This document shows positions 38,437 to 46,519 of a stretch of DNA of 64,000 nucleotides, piece after piece; within the stretch, counting starts at the first letter, position 1, and each line of letters begins with the position of its first letter. A model generated the notes under the pieces. It saw only the letters and a program-made list of their open reading frames with translations. It was not told the DNA's origin and did not search any database. The translations under genes and the position numbers were made by a program. The DNA is from CAJCIT01 sp963771305 (GTDB lineage Bacteria; Acidobacteriota; Terriglobia; Bryobacterales; Bryobacteraceae), in the NCBI GenBank assembly GCA_963771305.1, contig CAVYTS010000026.1:682001-746000 (forward strand). Reading direction: 5' to 3'.

Positions 38437-38667
38437 GTGCCTCGAATTGTGGGGGCGTTGATGTTGTTTGCCGGCTTGGGTTATCTGACCTTCCTCTCTC
38501 AACGCCGCTCGCAGACTAGCTATCCTCCTACAATCTGGCCCCTGCTGCTCCCAGGGGAAAGATCGCTGATGCTTGGGCTCCTCTTGGTCGGCGTGACGCT
38601 CAACGGTGGAAAGACCAGGCCAGCGCCGCCGGGGCCCGCCATGAAAGCCGCGGTGTCCTCCCTCTGA
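38437..38667 (+). pseudogene. DUF4386-like membrane protein, C-terminal fragment
   Basis: The 76-residue frame matches the last two membrane helices of DUF4386 proteins: PRIVGALMLFAGLGYLTF, then GERSLMLGLLLVGVTLNG. The family has six or so helices and ~230 residues, and the first two thirds are absent. The fragment follows the sigma54 activator by 40 bp. It is most likely a leftover and not a functional protein. Confidence 0.5.
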
Positions 38668-38727
38668 GTTTCTTTCCCGGGAGCTGTCCCCGCAGCGACT
38701 ATGGCTGGCAAAATCAGAAGGAGATTG

Positions 38728-38757
38728 GAAAGCCAGCCTACTGGAAAGCCAGCCTAC
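38728..38757. repeat. Short tandem duplication
   Basis: GGAAAGCCAGCCTAC occurs twice in a row, one base apart. It is another example of the small slippage duplications seen across the window. Confidence 0.6.
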
Positions 38758-38816
38758 ACTTCGGTGAAGCTGGCGGAAGTTATACTACGAGCGGCCCGAA
38801 TTCGTAAGGAGAAGTG

Positions 38817-39062
38817 ATGACTGCCGGTTTAGGCATGAGCGACAGCTTTCCCAACAGACGGAGATATAAGGCGACGGCGGATTTCGTTGTGATCTGTTCC
38901 GAGACTGAGCAGCCGTACCGGATATGCGAAGGCGATGACCTTTGGGCTATTGTTCCGGAGGATGAAGCCGCAGTGGTGACTGTCTACCTCGACGAAACGA
39001 ACGAGTTGTGGGCGGAGCACGTAGCCTTCGTAGCCCACACGAAGCCGAACGGCTCGGACTGA
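38817..39062 (+). CDS. Small conserved-looking hypothetical protein
   Basis: 81 residues from ATG 38817 with AAGGAG five bases upstream, one of the better SDs in the region. The product is acidic and soluble (FVVICSETEQPYRI, EGDDLWAIVPEDEAAVV), with a pattern of short beta strands like small SH3-barrel proteins. No family is recognised. It is followed by 326 bp of spacer before the kinase gene. Confidence 0.5.
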   Translation: MTAGLGMSDSFPNRRRYKATADFVVICSETEQPYRICEGDDLWAIVPEDEAAVVTVYLDETNELWAEHVAFVAHTKPNGSD

Positions 39063-39388
39063 CAGGAGTTCTTCGAAAACAGTCGGCCACTTGGGGAGTG
39101 AGCAGGATGATTGGAAGCGTCTCCGCGAATCAGTTTAGGTTTTCGATCGTCATCTGGTCGCGGCGTCCGCTCCCAGCGCAATGACTTCGCTAAGCGTCCC
39201 GTCTGGGCCGAGACGCCGCGTACAGGTGGAGTCTTCGGGATTCGGGTGGCAGCCCACGCTCCCAGCGCAAGGATCCGAGTTGCTCCGTGGGGGGCAGCGG
39301 ATGCTGCGCCCTTTTTTCATCACCCCCGGAGTCGAGAAAAGAGCAAACAATTAAATGATTGAGGGTTGCTCCGGCTACATGCCTCGCC
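39063..39388. other. Intergenic region upstream of the dihydroxyacetone kinase
   Basis: No gene is supported. CCCACGCTCCCAGCGCAA near 39255 partly repeats CCGCTCCCAGCGCAATG at 39166. The SD before ATG 39389 is weak. Confidence 0.4.
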
Positions 39389-41098
39389 ATGAAGAAGTTC
39401 ATTAATCGCCCCGAAGATGTTGTCGAAGAGATGTTGCAAGGGTTCGTCACACTTCATCCTGGCTCAGCCCGCCTCGCAGGGCACAGTGTCATCGTTAGAA
39501 CTGATGCAGCGAAAGCCCGGAACAAGCAGGTAGCGGTCATCTCGGGTGGAGGCAGCGGTCATGAGCCCGCCCACGCGGGTTACATTGGCGCGGGAATGCT
39601 GAGCGCGGCGGTGGCCGGCGAGGTTTTCACTTCCCCTAGCAGCGATTCCGTATTTGCTGCCATTAAGGCCGTCGCCGGAAAGGCCGGCGCGCTCCTCGTC
39701 GTCAAGAACTACACGGGCGACCGGCTGAACTTTGGTCTTGGGGCCGAAATGGCGCGCGCCGACGGTATTGATGTCGAAATGGTCATCGTCGATGACGACG
39801 TCGCCCTGAAGGGAACCGAGCTTGCCGCCGGCGCACGCGGTCTTGCAGGCACGGTCTTCATTCACAAGATTGCCGGTGCGGCGGCTATAGAAGGCAAGAG
39901 CCTGAAAGAGGTGGCCGCAGCGGCCAAAGCGGCAATTGAGTTGTTGGCAACGATGGGTGTTTCGCTCTCGGCTGGAACGTCGCCGGCGGTTGGCAAGCCC
40001 AGCTTTGAGCTAGGTGAGCACCAAATGGAGCTTGGTCTGGGCATTCACGGCGAACCAGGAGTGAAGCGGATGGAGTTGCAGCCGGGAGACGAGCTGACTG
40101 AAACCTTGCTGGCCGAAGTGTTGAAATACGGAGGACTTGGCGACCAGAAGCGAGTCGCCGTGATGGTAAACAATCTTGGGGCAACTACAGAGATGGAACT
40201 AGCTATCATTGCCCGCCACGTAGTCCCTGTACTGGAGCGCAGGGGATGCCTGGTTGAGCGACTCTACGCTGGCACATTTCTCTCATCCCTTGATATGGCT
40301 GGAATCTCAATCTCGATTCTGGGCGTAAACGACGAACGACTGCGCCAGCTTGACGCTGACACGACAGCCCCGGCATGGCCCAATGTGCCGAAACACCGGC
40401 CGGGTAGACCAGAAGCAAAGATCGCAACGGAGGCCAGCGAGGACGTCGCGCAGGAAAGCAGCAAGGGTGCCCAATCGGAGATCGGGAAGAAAACTAAGCA
40501 GGCCATCGAGGCCGCGTGCAAGGCATTGATTGCATCGGAAGCTGAACTGACCGAGATGGACCGTATCACAGGCGATGGTGACCTGGGGAGCAGCATGGAG
40601 CGCGCAGCCAGGGCCGTGCACGCGGCCCTGGAATCTTATCCTCTGGACGATGTTCCCGCCACGCTAAAAGAGCTCGGTCATACGCTTCGACGGGCCATGG
40701 GTGGATCATCGGGACCCCTTTATGGCGTTTTATTTCTTCGTTGTGGCACAATTCTCCAGAAGTCCGACGCAACGGATACATTGCGGTGGGCCGAAGCGAT
40801 ACACCAAGGCTACTGCGCCGTCTTCGAATTGGGCGGCGCGAAACCGGGGGATCGGACTATGTTGGATGCTCTTGATCCGTTCGTGAAAGCACTGAAGAAC
40901 CGTACGGGCGCTGGCGCGAAGGCAAGAGTTATGGAGGCAGTGGAAGCGGCGGAACAAGGTGCCCAAAAGACGGCGGAGATGAAACCTCGCCTCGGTCGGT
41001 CCAGTTATCTCGGGGACCGCGTCTTGGGCCACCCTGATCCAGGAGCGAAAGCGCTCGCTGTCTGGCTGCGCTCCGCAGTTGAATCCCTCTTCGCCTGA
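39389..41098 (+). CDS. dhaK: Dihydroxyacetone kinase, fused DhaK-DhaL (ATP-dependent)
   Basis: 569 residues. The DhaK domain (about 1-330) binds the substrate covalently through His220 in GLGIHGEPG and has the GGGSGHEPAHAG loop. The DhaL domain (about 370-565) binds ATP-Mg through the Asp cluster in TGDGDLGSS and has the GGSSGPLYG loop. The fused form uses ATP directly (glycerone kinase, EC 2.7.1.29) to make dihydroxyacetone phosphate, feeding triose metabolism. The linker (about 335-365) is short and Ala/Glu-rich. All key residues are present and the length is normal. It sits alone between accessory genes. An in-frame ATG-less extension upstream is ignored because the family start is KKFINRPEDVV. 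Confidence 0.92.
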   Translation: MKKFINRPEDVVEEMLQGFVTLHPGSARLAGHSVIVRTDAAKARNKQVAVISGGGSGHEPAHAGYIGAGMLSAAVAGEVFTSPSSDSVFAAIKAVAGKAGALLVVKNYTGDRLNFGLGAEMARADGIDVEMVIVDDDVALKGTELAAGARGLAGTVFIHKIAGAAAIEGKSLKEVAAAAKAAIELLATMGVSLSAGTSPAVGKPSFELGEHQMELGLGIHGEPGVKRMELQPGDELTETLLAEVLKYGGLGDQKRVAVMVNNLGATTEMELAIIARHVVPVLERRGCLVERLYAGTFLSSLDMAGISISILGVNDERLRQLDADTTAPAWPNVPKHRPGRPEAKIATEASEDVAQESSKGAQSEIGKKTKQAIEAACKALIASEAELTEMDRITGDGDLGSSMERAARAVHAALESYPLDDVPATLKELGHTLRRAMGGSSGPLYGVLFLRCGTILQKSDATDTLRWAEAIHQGYCAVFELGGAKPGDRTMLDALDPFVKALKNRTGAGAKARVMEAVEAAEQGAQKTAEMKPRLGRSSYLGDRVLGHPDPGAKALAVWLRSAVESLFA

Positions 41099-41339
41099 TG
41101 AAGCAAGACGGCTCGGTCCTAGCTAGTTTCTGTCGCGAAATCCGTAAGCTATTGATTTCCAACCTGTTAGCAAATCTCCGGCCGCCTCAAGTGACTGAAT
41201 CGGCATGCTCGATGCGTCACGACTCCGTGGCAGCCGAGCCTCACCGCCCGCGGTTGGTCGACCTACTATTAAACAAACCTGGAAGAAAATGTCGGAACGC
41301 ACTTGACATGTTGTCGTGTCCGTTATTTCATCTATATAG

Positions 41340-41660
41340 ATGAATCAAGAAGCGCTCCTCTGCAAACGCGCCAAACTCGCCGCGGCCCTCCCTTTCACCG
41401 CCGAGATCGTCCGCGGCTCGCTACTCCGCCGCATCATTCGCCATCGCTCCGGCTGTGCCGTGTGCGCCGCAGGAAAAGGCCATCCCGTGTGGATATTGAC
41501 GGTCAGTTATCCGGGCGGGGGCACCAAGCAGTTCAGCCTCCGCCCCGAACAGAAGCCCGTCGTCGAGCAGTGGTTGCGCAATTACCACAAGCTCAAAGCC
41601 TGCTTGGAGCGCATCTGTGAAATCAATCTTGAACGGTTGCGAGCGGAGAAGAAAAAATGA
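41340..41660 (+). CDS. DUF6788-like accessory protein of the transposon
   Basis: 106 basic residues with a CAVCAAGKGHP zinc-ribbon-like half, VWILTVSYPGGGTKQFSL strands and a Lys/Arg-rich helical C-terminus. Such small proteins commonly precede DDE transposases of this kind. Its stop overlaps the transposase start (ATGA), so translation is coupled. A TTGACA at 41303 may be its -35 box, but no good -10 is placed at 17 bp. The role is unknown and probably DNA or protein binding. Confidence 0.6.
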   Translation: MNQEALLCKRAKLAAALPFTAEIVRGSLLRRIIRHRSGCAVCAAGKGHPVWILTVSYPGGGTKQFSLRPEQKPVVEQWLRNYHKLKACLERICEINLERLRAEKKK

Positions 41661-42032
41661 GCCGCCTCCTCATCCCTCAACTCAGCTTCGTCGATCTCCA
41701 AATGCAGCATCTGGGGATCCACCTCGACCCCGCCTTGCAACGCATCGCCGATTTCCTGAAGCAGCATGCCGATCTCGTCGAATTCGTACGCAAGGACCTG
41801 GAGCGGGGCCTGAAAAATCCAGGCGCCGGACGTCACGGCATCACCCCCGAGCAGACCTTGCGCTCGTTGATTCTCATGCGCGTCAAGAACTTGGACTACC
41901 GCGACCTGCGCGATCGCGTCAACGATGGCTTCACGCTGCGTTCCTTTACCCAGTTCGATAGTCACTCCGTTCCCAAGCACGATGCTTTCAATCGCGCCTT
42001 CAACCGGCTCACCCCGGCCACGCTGGCGGCGA

Positions 42033-44216
42033 TTAATCATCTCGTCGTGCAGGCCGCCGTGGAACTCGACCTGGAAGACGGCAAGCAACTCCGCGTCGAT
42101 ACCACGGTCGACGTTGCGACATTGTGCTATACCTCGCTATCTCTCTGAAAACATTGATTGCTGACCCTCGATTACTCTGACTTTGCGGAACCCGCACTCG
42201 ATTCTTGATATGGGTGACCTCTTTGCGGACCGCTTCTGAATCCAAGGCTTCCATCGGAATTTGCCACGGCGCACAAGGCACCACCTGACGCGCTGGCAGT
42301 ATCTTCTCTTCGATCATGCGCCGTACAATGGATTGGCTCACATTGAGTCGCCGCGCTGCTACCTGAAGAGTTACTTCTCTGGGCTGATCGTTCTGAGCGA
42401 AAGCTGGCAGTTCATAGTAACTACGTGCTGAGCGCACTCGCATCACGTTCCAGGAGTTGCCCAATCCTGTCCGCAGCCTGAGCCGGTTCAGCGTGGCTGC
42501 GATCTGCTGGTCACTAAATTTTCCAGCCATCTGCCGAAGGACCTCGATCGTCTCCGGATCCGTGCACCGCCGGCTCCTACCCGTCCCACTCTTTTTCACG
42601 CGGAGTTCGGAATGACGGCCGCCCGCCCAGTGAATCACCAAAACAACCTCTCTGCTTTCCTCTTCCACATCGGCAATAATCTCGCGGATCAGTATCCGCA
42701 CGATCCGTTGCTTCAGTCGCTGGTCAGTAGCCGGCGAGTTCCAAATCGCCGGAAGATCCTGCGCCAAACTCAAAAGAACTTCTTTATTCGGTGCTGGCGC
42801 AGATTGGCTCTCACCGTCGAACTCCTGCAGTTTACTTTCAAGTTCTTTCGTTTTCTGCAGCGCAGTATTCCATCTAGCCTCTAATTCTGCGGCCACCAAC
42901 CGCTGTTCTGGGTCGACAGATTCATATCGCCGGCCTGCCAAACGTGCTTCGTAACGAGCCTGCTCTAGTTCCAGTTCGATGGCTTTGCGCAGATCTTGTC
43001 GTTTCTGCTGCATTTGCTCTGCGGCTTCCAATGCGGCCTGCAGCGCATTTCCGCTGACCGCATGTAGCACCTCATGGGACACAGCTGCGTCCACTCGCAA
43101 GCCGCCAAAGGAGATGCATGTGCTTTCACCGTACTGAGTGCGTCCAGCATTGCACACGTAGCGGACGACTGTGCCCGGATAAAAGACATGAATCATCCGT
43201 CCACAACGTCGGCACCGTAGAAGCCCTGAAAGCAAGGCCCCGCCGCCACGGCCTGCCTTCGGCTCTGCACCGGAGTGGATATGGGCGTTGGCGGCAATCA
43301 TCGATCGATTTCGTTCATACTCTTCCCAGGAAAGGTAACCGGGATGATGGTCTTTGATCAACACCTTCCATCCGCTTTGCGGCTTGCGATGACCGACAGA
43401 CTTGCGGGTACGACCTTCCACCAGCTTGGTCCGCGTTTCAGTTTTGCCGTATACGTAGGCACCGGCATAGATGGGATTAGTGAGCATCGAGTGAAGAGAT
43501 GCGTATCCGGGCAATTTCCAAATCATCTTCCGTTCGCCAGGCTCACGCGGAAAGGCAGGCAACAAAAAGTTTTCTTCTCGAAACCATCGGAGAACCTGGC
43601 GAACACTGCCCAGTTCGGTCATTTTACGAAGAACCAGCTCAATGGCTTGCTGCACACGCTGGTCGGGATCTTTTTCCAGTTTCCCGCTGGGCGCCCAACA
43701 GAACCCGACAGGAATCTGTATTTGCAGTTCGCCACGGCGAGCTTTCTGAAGAATGGCTTCGGTCGAACGCTGCCGGAACAAGTTCACTTCGAATTCACTG
43801 ATTGTACCTTTCATTCCCAAAAGTAAGCGATCATTGGTCAGAGTCGGATCGTAAATGCCGTCAAGGTCCACGACGACGGCACCGACCATACCGCATAAGT
43901 CAATCAGATGATGCCACTCACGACCGTTGCGTGCCAATCGCGACCCCTCAACACAAAATATAGCCCCTACTTCGCCGCTACATAATTCCGCGGCCAAGCG
44001 TTCGAAGCCGGGACGGTCGACCCAGCCCGAACCGCTTCGCCCCAGATCATCATCAACGACGACGATGCGTTGGAAACCCAGCGTGCGGGCTCGATCCGCG
44101 AGACTGAATTGGAGGCGTGTGCTTTCTTGGTTGTGAATCAATTGGCTAGGCTTGGACTGGCGGACATAAATGACAGCTTTCCGAGAAAGACGTTCAGGCG
44201 TGAGTTTCGGATTCAT
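42033..44216 (-). CDS. Large serine recombinase whose reading frame leaves the element
   Basis: 727 residues: resolvase catalytic domain (about 12-160) with the nucleophile Ser in VYVRQSKPSQL and the Arg-rich SRLARNG region, and a recombinase domain (about 185-300). A zinc ribbon follows (LLRCRRCGRM, then YVCNAG), then a long coiled coil (about 395-500) and a C-terminal helix-turn-helix region (about 630-660). The last codons inside the element are TSQR-type (MSQR at 699-702). CGA CCG belongs to the CGGTCG core, and the final 23 residues (WYRRGVACR... to RRDD) are translated from the antisense of the invaded transposase gene. The C-terminus therefore depends on the integration site. Confidence 0.85.
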   Translation of the reverse strand: MNPKLTPERLSRKAVIYVRQSKPSQLIHNQESTRLQFSLADRARTLGFQRIVVVDDDLGRSGSGWVDRPGFERLAAELCSGEVGAIFCVEGSRLARNGREWHHLIDLCGMVGAVVVDLDGIYDPTLTNDRLLLGMKGTISEFEVNLFRQRSTEAILQKARRGELQIQIPVGFCWAPSGKLEKDPDQRVQQAIELVLRKMTELGSVRQVLRWFREENFLLPAFPREPGERKMIWKLPGYASLHSMLTNPIYAGAYVYGKTETRTKLVEGRTRKSVGHRKPQSGWKVLIKDHHPGYLSWEEYERNRSMIAANAHIHSGAEPKAGRGGGALLSGLLRCRRCGRMIHVFYPGTVVRYVCNAGRTQYGESTCISFGGLRVDAAVSHEVLHAVSGNALQAALEAAEQMQQKRQDLRKAIELELEQARYEARLAGRRYESVDPEQRLVAAELEARWNTALQKTKELESKLQEFDGESQSAPAPNKEVLLSLAQDLPAIWNSPATDQRLKQRIVRILIREIIADVEEESREVVLVIHWAGGRHSELRVKKSGTGRSRRCTDPETIEVLRQMAGKFSDQQIAATLNRLRLRTGLGNSWNVMRVRSARSYYELPAFAQNDQPREVTLQVAARRLNVSQSIVRRMIEEKILPARQVVPCAPWQIPMEALDSEAVRKEVTHIKNRVRVPQSQSNRGSAINVFREIARYSTMSQRRPWYRRGVACRLPGRVPRRPARRDD
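42105..42110. repeat. CGGTCG core, left junction of the serine-recombinase element
   Basis: Crossover core shared with 44699-44704. Host sequence to the left reads ACCACGGTCG in the transposase Asp motif. Confidence 0.8.
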
Positions 44217-44385
44217 TCTCTCCTCCGTTTCCAGGCTGCTCGCTTTTGGCTTCCGCTGCGCTGATTAGTAGTTCCATCAGAGCGATGGTCAGTTCGTTCT
44301 GCTGCCCGTCGGGAGTTGTTGTAGCCGGCGGGTTGAAGAGTGGAAGATTCATTTGCGGGTAGAGTGACTTTGGCGATCGTTTCAT
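44194..44385 (-). CDS. Small protein encoded just upstream of the serine recombinase
   Basis: 63 residues (PQMNLPLFNPPATTTPDGQQ, then ELTIALMELLISAA). A Pro-rich start and one amphipathic helix resemble the little proteins that precede recombinases in such elements. It overlaps the recombinase start by 23 bp and the DUF5372-like frame by 173 bp. ATG 44385 has GGAGAG upstream. Function unknown. Confidence 0.5.
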   Translation of the reverse strand: MKRSPKSLYPQMNLPLFNPPATTTPDGQQNELTIALMELLISAAEAKSEQPGNGGENESETHA

Positions 44386-44629
44386 CTACGCTCTCCTTGG
44401 GCGATGAATTCAGACAAGCTCTATCGCAACCGACGTGAATGGGCAAGCTCGTGAGCAGATCGTGAAGTTCAGAAAGCGCTTCTGTAGAAACCAGCGAAGG
44501 GCCGAGCGAGAATTGCGAGCACTCCGGACTCAACATCCAACTCGGAAGGGAATATATTTTGCCGTCTGACTCGCAATAGATGCGTTCGCCATCGTGGTCT
44601 TTTCGTCGCGTTCGAACAGGTAGGGACAA
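44213..44629 (-). CDS. DUF5372-like protein, true start unresolved
   Basis: From TTG 44629 the frame gives 138 residues. The family-like part (RWHPLFGLSLPVRTRRKD, then GERIYCESDG and YSLPSWML) begins upstream of that TTG. The frame stays open through the right junction core at 44699-44704 into host DNA, with no ATG/GTG/TTG between junction and motif. The last ~50 residues overlap the 63-aa protein and are Ser/Arg-rich. DUF5372 proteins accompany recombinase elements; role unknown. Its expression may depend on a start outside the element or on the circular form. Confidence 0.45.
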   Translation of the reverse strand: MSLPVRTRRKDHDGERIYCESDGKIYSLPSWMLSPECSQFSLGPSLVSTEALSELHDLLTSLPIHVGCDRACLNSSPKESVDETIAKVTLPANESSTLQPAGYNNSRRAAERTDHRSDGTTNQRSGSQKRAAWKRRRE

Positions 44630-44698
44630 ACCGAAAAGCGGATGCCATCGGTAATAGATGGTTACACTCTCGAAGTCATACGCATTATGTAGCTGGAT

Positions 44699-44704
44699 CG
44701 GTCG
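44699..44704. repeat. CGGTCG core, right junction of the serine-recombinase element
   Basis: Second copy of the crossover core. Host coding sequence resumes as TAGAAACCAATG directly after it. Confidence 0.8.
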
Positions 44705-45673
44705 TAGAAACCAATGTCCATCACCCGACCGATGCCACCTTATTGTGGGATACCGTTCGCACCATCACGCGTCTGGTCGACGATCTGGATGAGAGATTAC
44801 CTCGCGGCGTAAAAGGTTTTACCAATCGCACGCGTAGCGCCCGTCGCCGCATGCAAGCGCTCCAGCGCATGACCGTCCGGCAGCGAGAGCAGCAGCAAAC
44901 TCCCCAGTACCGCGAACTCATCCGGATCACCGAGCAAGTGCTGAAAAATACCCAGCACGTGATCGCTGCCGCCAAGCGCATCCGCAGAGTCGAGGCATTC
45001 ACCCGTGCGGCGATTGACGCCATCTGTAACCAGATCACCTCCTTCTGCCAATTGGGAGAGCGTGTGATCGGCCAGACGCGCCGCCGGGTGCTACAGGGAG
45101 AGACAGTTCCTGTCGAAGAGAAACTCTATTCGATCTTCGAACCCCACACCGATTTGATCAAGCGGGGCAAGACGCTGAAGCCGGTGGAATTCGGCCACAA
45201 GGTCTTCTTGGCCGAGAGTGCTCATGGCTTGATTACCGACTATCGAGTGCTGAAGGGGAATCCTGTCGATAGCGATCACGTGCAAGCGTCCTTGGACCAA
45301 CACCAGAAAACCTTTCAGAAGGCACCGGAAGAGTTCGCTGGCGACCGGGGCTTCTACAGCGACGAGAATGTGCAGGAATGCAAGAACGCCGGCGTGAGTT
45401 TGGTGTGCATACCCCAGAGGGGCGGCCAGAGAACGGCGGAGCAGGAAGAGTTGGAGCGTAGTCGTGCCTTCCAGAAGGGCCAGCGATTCCGGGCGGGCAT
45501 CGAGGGGCGCATCTCGGTGCTATTTCGCGGCCGGGGAATGAAACGCTGTCATGCTGCAAAGGCCGCGAGCGGTTCGAGATTCTGGTGGGCGCAGCGGTGC
45601 TGGCCAATAATCTGATGCGGATCGCCGACCTTTTGGACAAACGCAAACCAAACCGCCGAAGAGCCGCAGCATA

Positions 45674-46025
45674 AGCCTTCCAGAGAAAACCTTCATCTCA
45701 GGAACCGAACACAGTGTTCGGCTAAATGCCTATTAAGGATTAATCGACCTTTTATACTGTAATCATTGGCAGGAAGAGACAATAGCCGACAAAAATACGG
45801 TAACCATCCAACCTGGCACGCTCCCTCCTAGCCCCACCAGGGCGTGGTGCCTCTCGGGACTCGTCCGGCACCGCGAATTTCAGCCATTTCGCGACAGAAA
45901 CTAGCTACCGTCAATCCGAACGGCGTGGAAAGAACGAGCCTGTCCCAAGTTGTTCACACAGACTGTCCTTCAACGAATCAGTACATCCGCGTTGATCGGC
46001 GTTCATCCGCGGCCAATATTCGTTC
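45674..46025. other. Right margin of the transposon and leader of the toxin-antitoxin locus
   Basis: It contains a hairpin CCGAACA-CAG-TGTTCGG (45707-45723 region), the inverted 22-mer at 45886-45907, and an ATCCGCGTT...GCGGCCAAT motif at 45985-46018 that recurs after the toxin gene. No gene is supported. Confidence 0.45.
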
Positions 46026-46075
46026 TTGTCTCTCTATATTTGGAGTTTATACTCTAGATATAGAGTTTTATGCTC
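46026..46075 (+). promoter_or_regulatory. Promoter and operator array of the Xre/RES module
   Basis: TTGTCT (46026-46031), 16 bp, TATACT (46048-46053) make a sigma70-type promoter. Over it lies a run of alternating CTC and GAG half-sites about every 10-11 bp: CTCTATATTTGGAG, GAGTTTATACTC, CTCTAGATATAGAG, GAGTTTTATGCTC. The last one includes the antitoxin ATG. Binding there would block both transcription and the start codon, fitting autoregulation by the antitoxin-toxin complex. Confidence 0.55.
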
Positions 46076-46519
46076 CAGACCGTTGAACAGCACAAGTTTG
46101 ACGCCATACGCCCCGACCGGCGCCGCGATCCCAAAATCCGCAAGCAACTCTCCGGCCCTGCGATGCGGGCCTTCTTCCAGATCGCCGATGCCTGGAACCT
46201 CACTGTCGGTGAGCAGATTGAGTTGCTCGGCTACCCCGCCGAATCCACCTACTTCAAGTACAAGGCCAGCGCCAACAAGACCGAGCATGACGGCGGCATC
46301 GGCACCCTGACGTTCGACACCCTGGTGCGCATCTCGCTAGTGCTCGGGATCTTCAAAGCCCTTCACATCCTATATGCCGACGAGTCGCTTGCCAACCATT
46401 GGGTCAAGCTGCCGAACAGCAATCCATTATTCGGCGGGAAACCGGCGTTGATGCTGATGACCAACGGCATCGACGGGCTGCACCAGGTCCGCCGGCTTCT
46501 CGACGGCAGGCGCGGATGA
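46070..46519 (+). CDS. Xre/MbcA/ParS-type antitoxin
   Basis: 149 residues. The N-terminal half is an Xre-like helix-turn-helix (about 45-80). The C-terminal half is the antitoxin/toxin-binding domain of the MbcA/ParS/Xre family, with ISLVLGIFKALHILYADE, NPLFGG and a terminal GLHQVRRLLDGRRG that plugs the toxin active site in solved relatives. It neutralises the RES toxin encoded by the next gene (4-bp ATGA overlap) and probably represses its own promoter. The ATG lies inside the operator array and has no good SD, suggesting a short leader. Confidence 0.88.
   Translation: MLQTVEQHKFDAIRPDRRRDPKIRKQLSGPAMRAFFQIADAWNLTVGEQIELLGYPAESTYFKYKASANKTEHDGGIGTLTFDTLVRISLVLGIFKALHILYADESLANHWVKLPNSNPLFGGKPALMLMTNGIDGLHQVRRLLDGRRG

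Larger units (their letters stand above)
42111..44704 (-). mobile_element. Serine-recombinase element, ~2.6 kb, inserted in a transposase gene
   Basis: Three minus-strand frames: DUF5372-like, a 63-aa protein and the large serine recombinase. Ends are set by the CGGTCG core and by exact restoration of the host frame on removal. It carries no cargo. The target is the conserved VDTTVVE coding sequence of a DDE transposase, a motif present in many IS copies, so it may home into transposons. Confidence 0.8.
41657..45673 (+). pseudogene. DDE transposase (ISNCY/IS1182-like) split by an insertion and frameshifted at the end
   Basis: The N-terminal part (41657-42110) reads LRSLILMRVKNLDYRDLRD and ends in LRVDTTV, the first catalytic-Asp strand. 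Removing 42111-44704 joins it in frame to VETNVHHPTDATLLWDTV and continues to EEFAGDRGFYSDENV (second Asp) and KRGKTLKPVEFGHKV. Near 45552 two extra bases shift the frame; the genuine ending (GRERFEILVGAAVLANNLM) is in the next frame, to TAA at 45671-45673. It is dead for two independent reasons. The CGGTCG core of the intruder is present at both junctions. Confidence 0.8.
41120..45907 (+). mobile_element. Composite: DDE-transposase element bounded by 22-bp inverted repeats and invaded by a serine-recombinase element
   Basis: The 22-bp sequence at 41120-41141 (TAGCTAGTTTCTGTCG...) recurs perfectly inverted at 45886-45907. Between them are a DUF6788-like gene, a DDE transposase gene split by a 2.6-kb insertion, and ~200-bp non-coding margins. 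Without the insertion the outer element is about 2.2 kb, a plausible IS size. I could not define a target duplication. Whether the 22-mers are its true ends or another element's is open. Confidence 0.6.

Noticed and set aside
42117..42160. Stop-containing tail of the interrupted transposase as a natural C-terminus
   Set aside because: The sequence after the CGGTCG core is element DNA; the true continuation lies at 44705.
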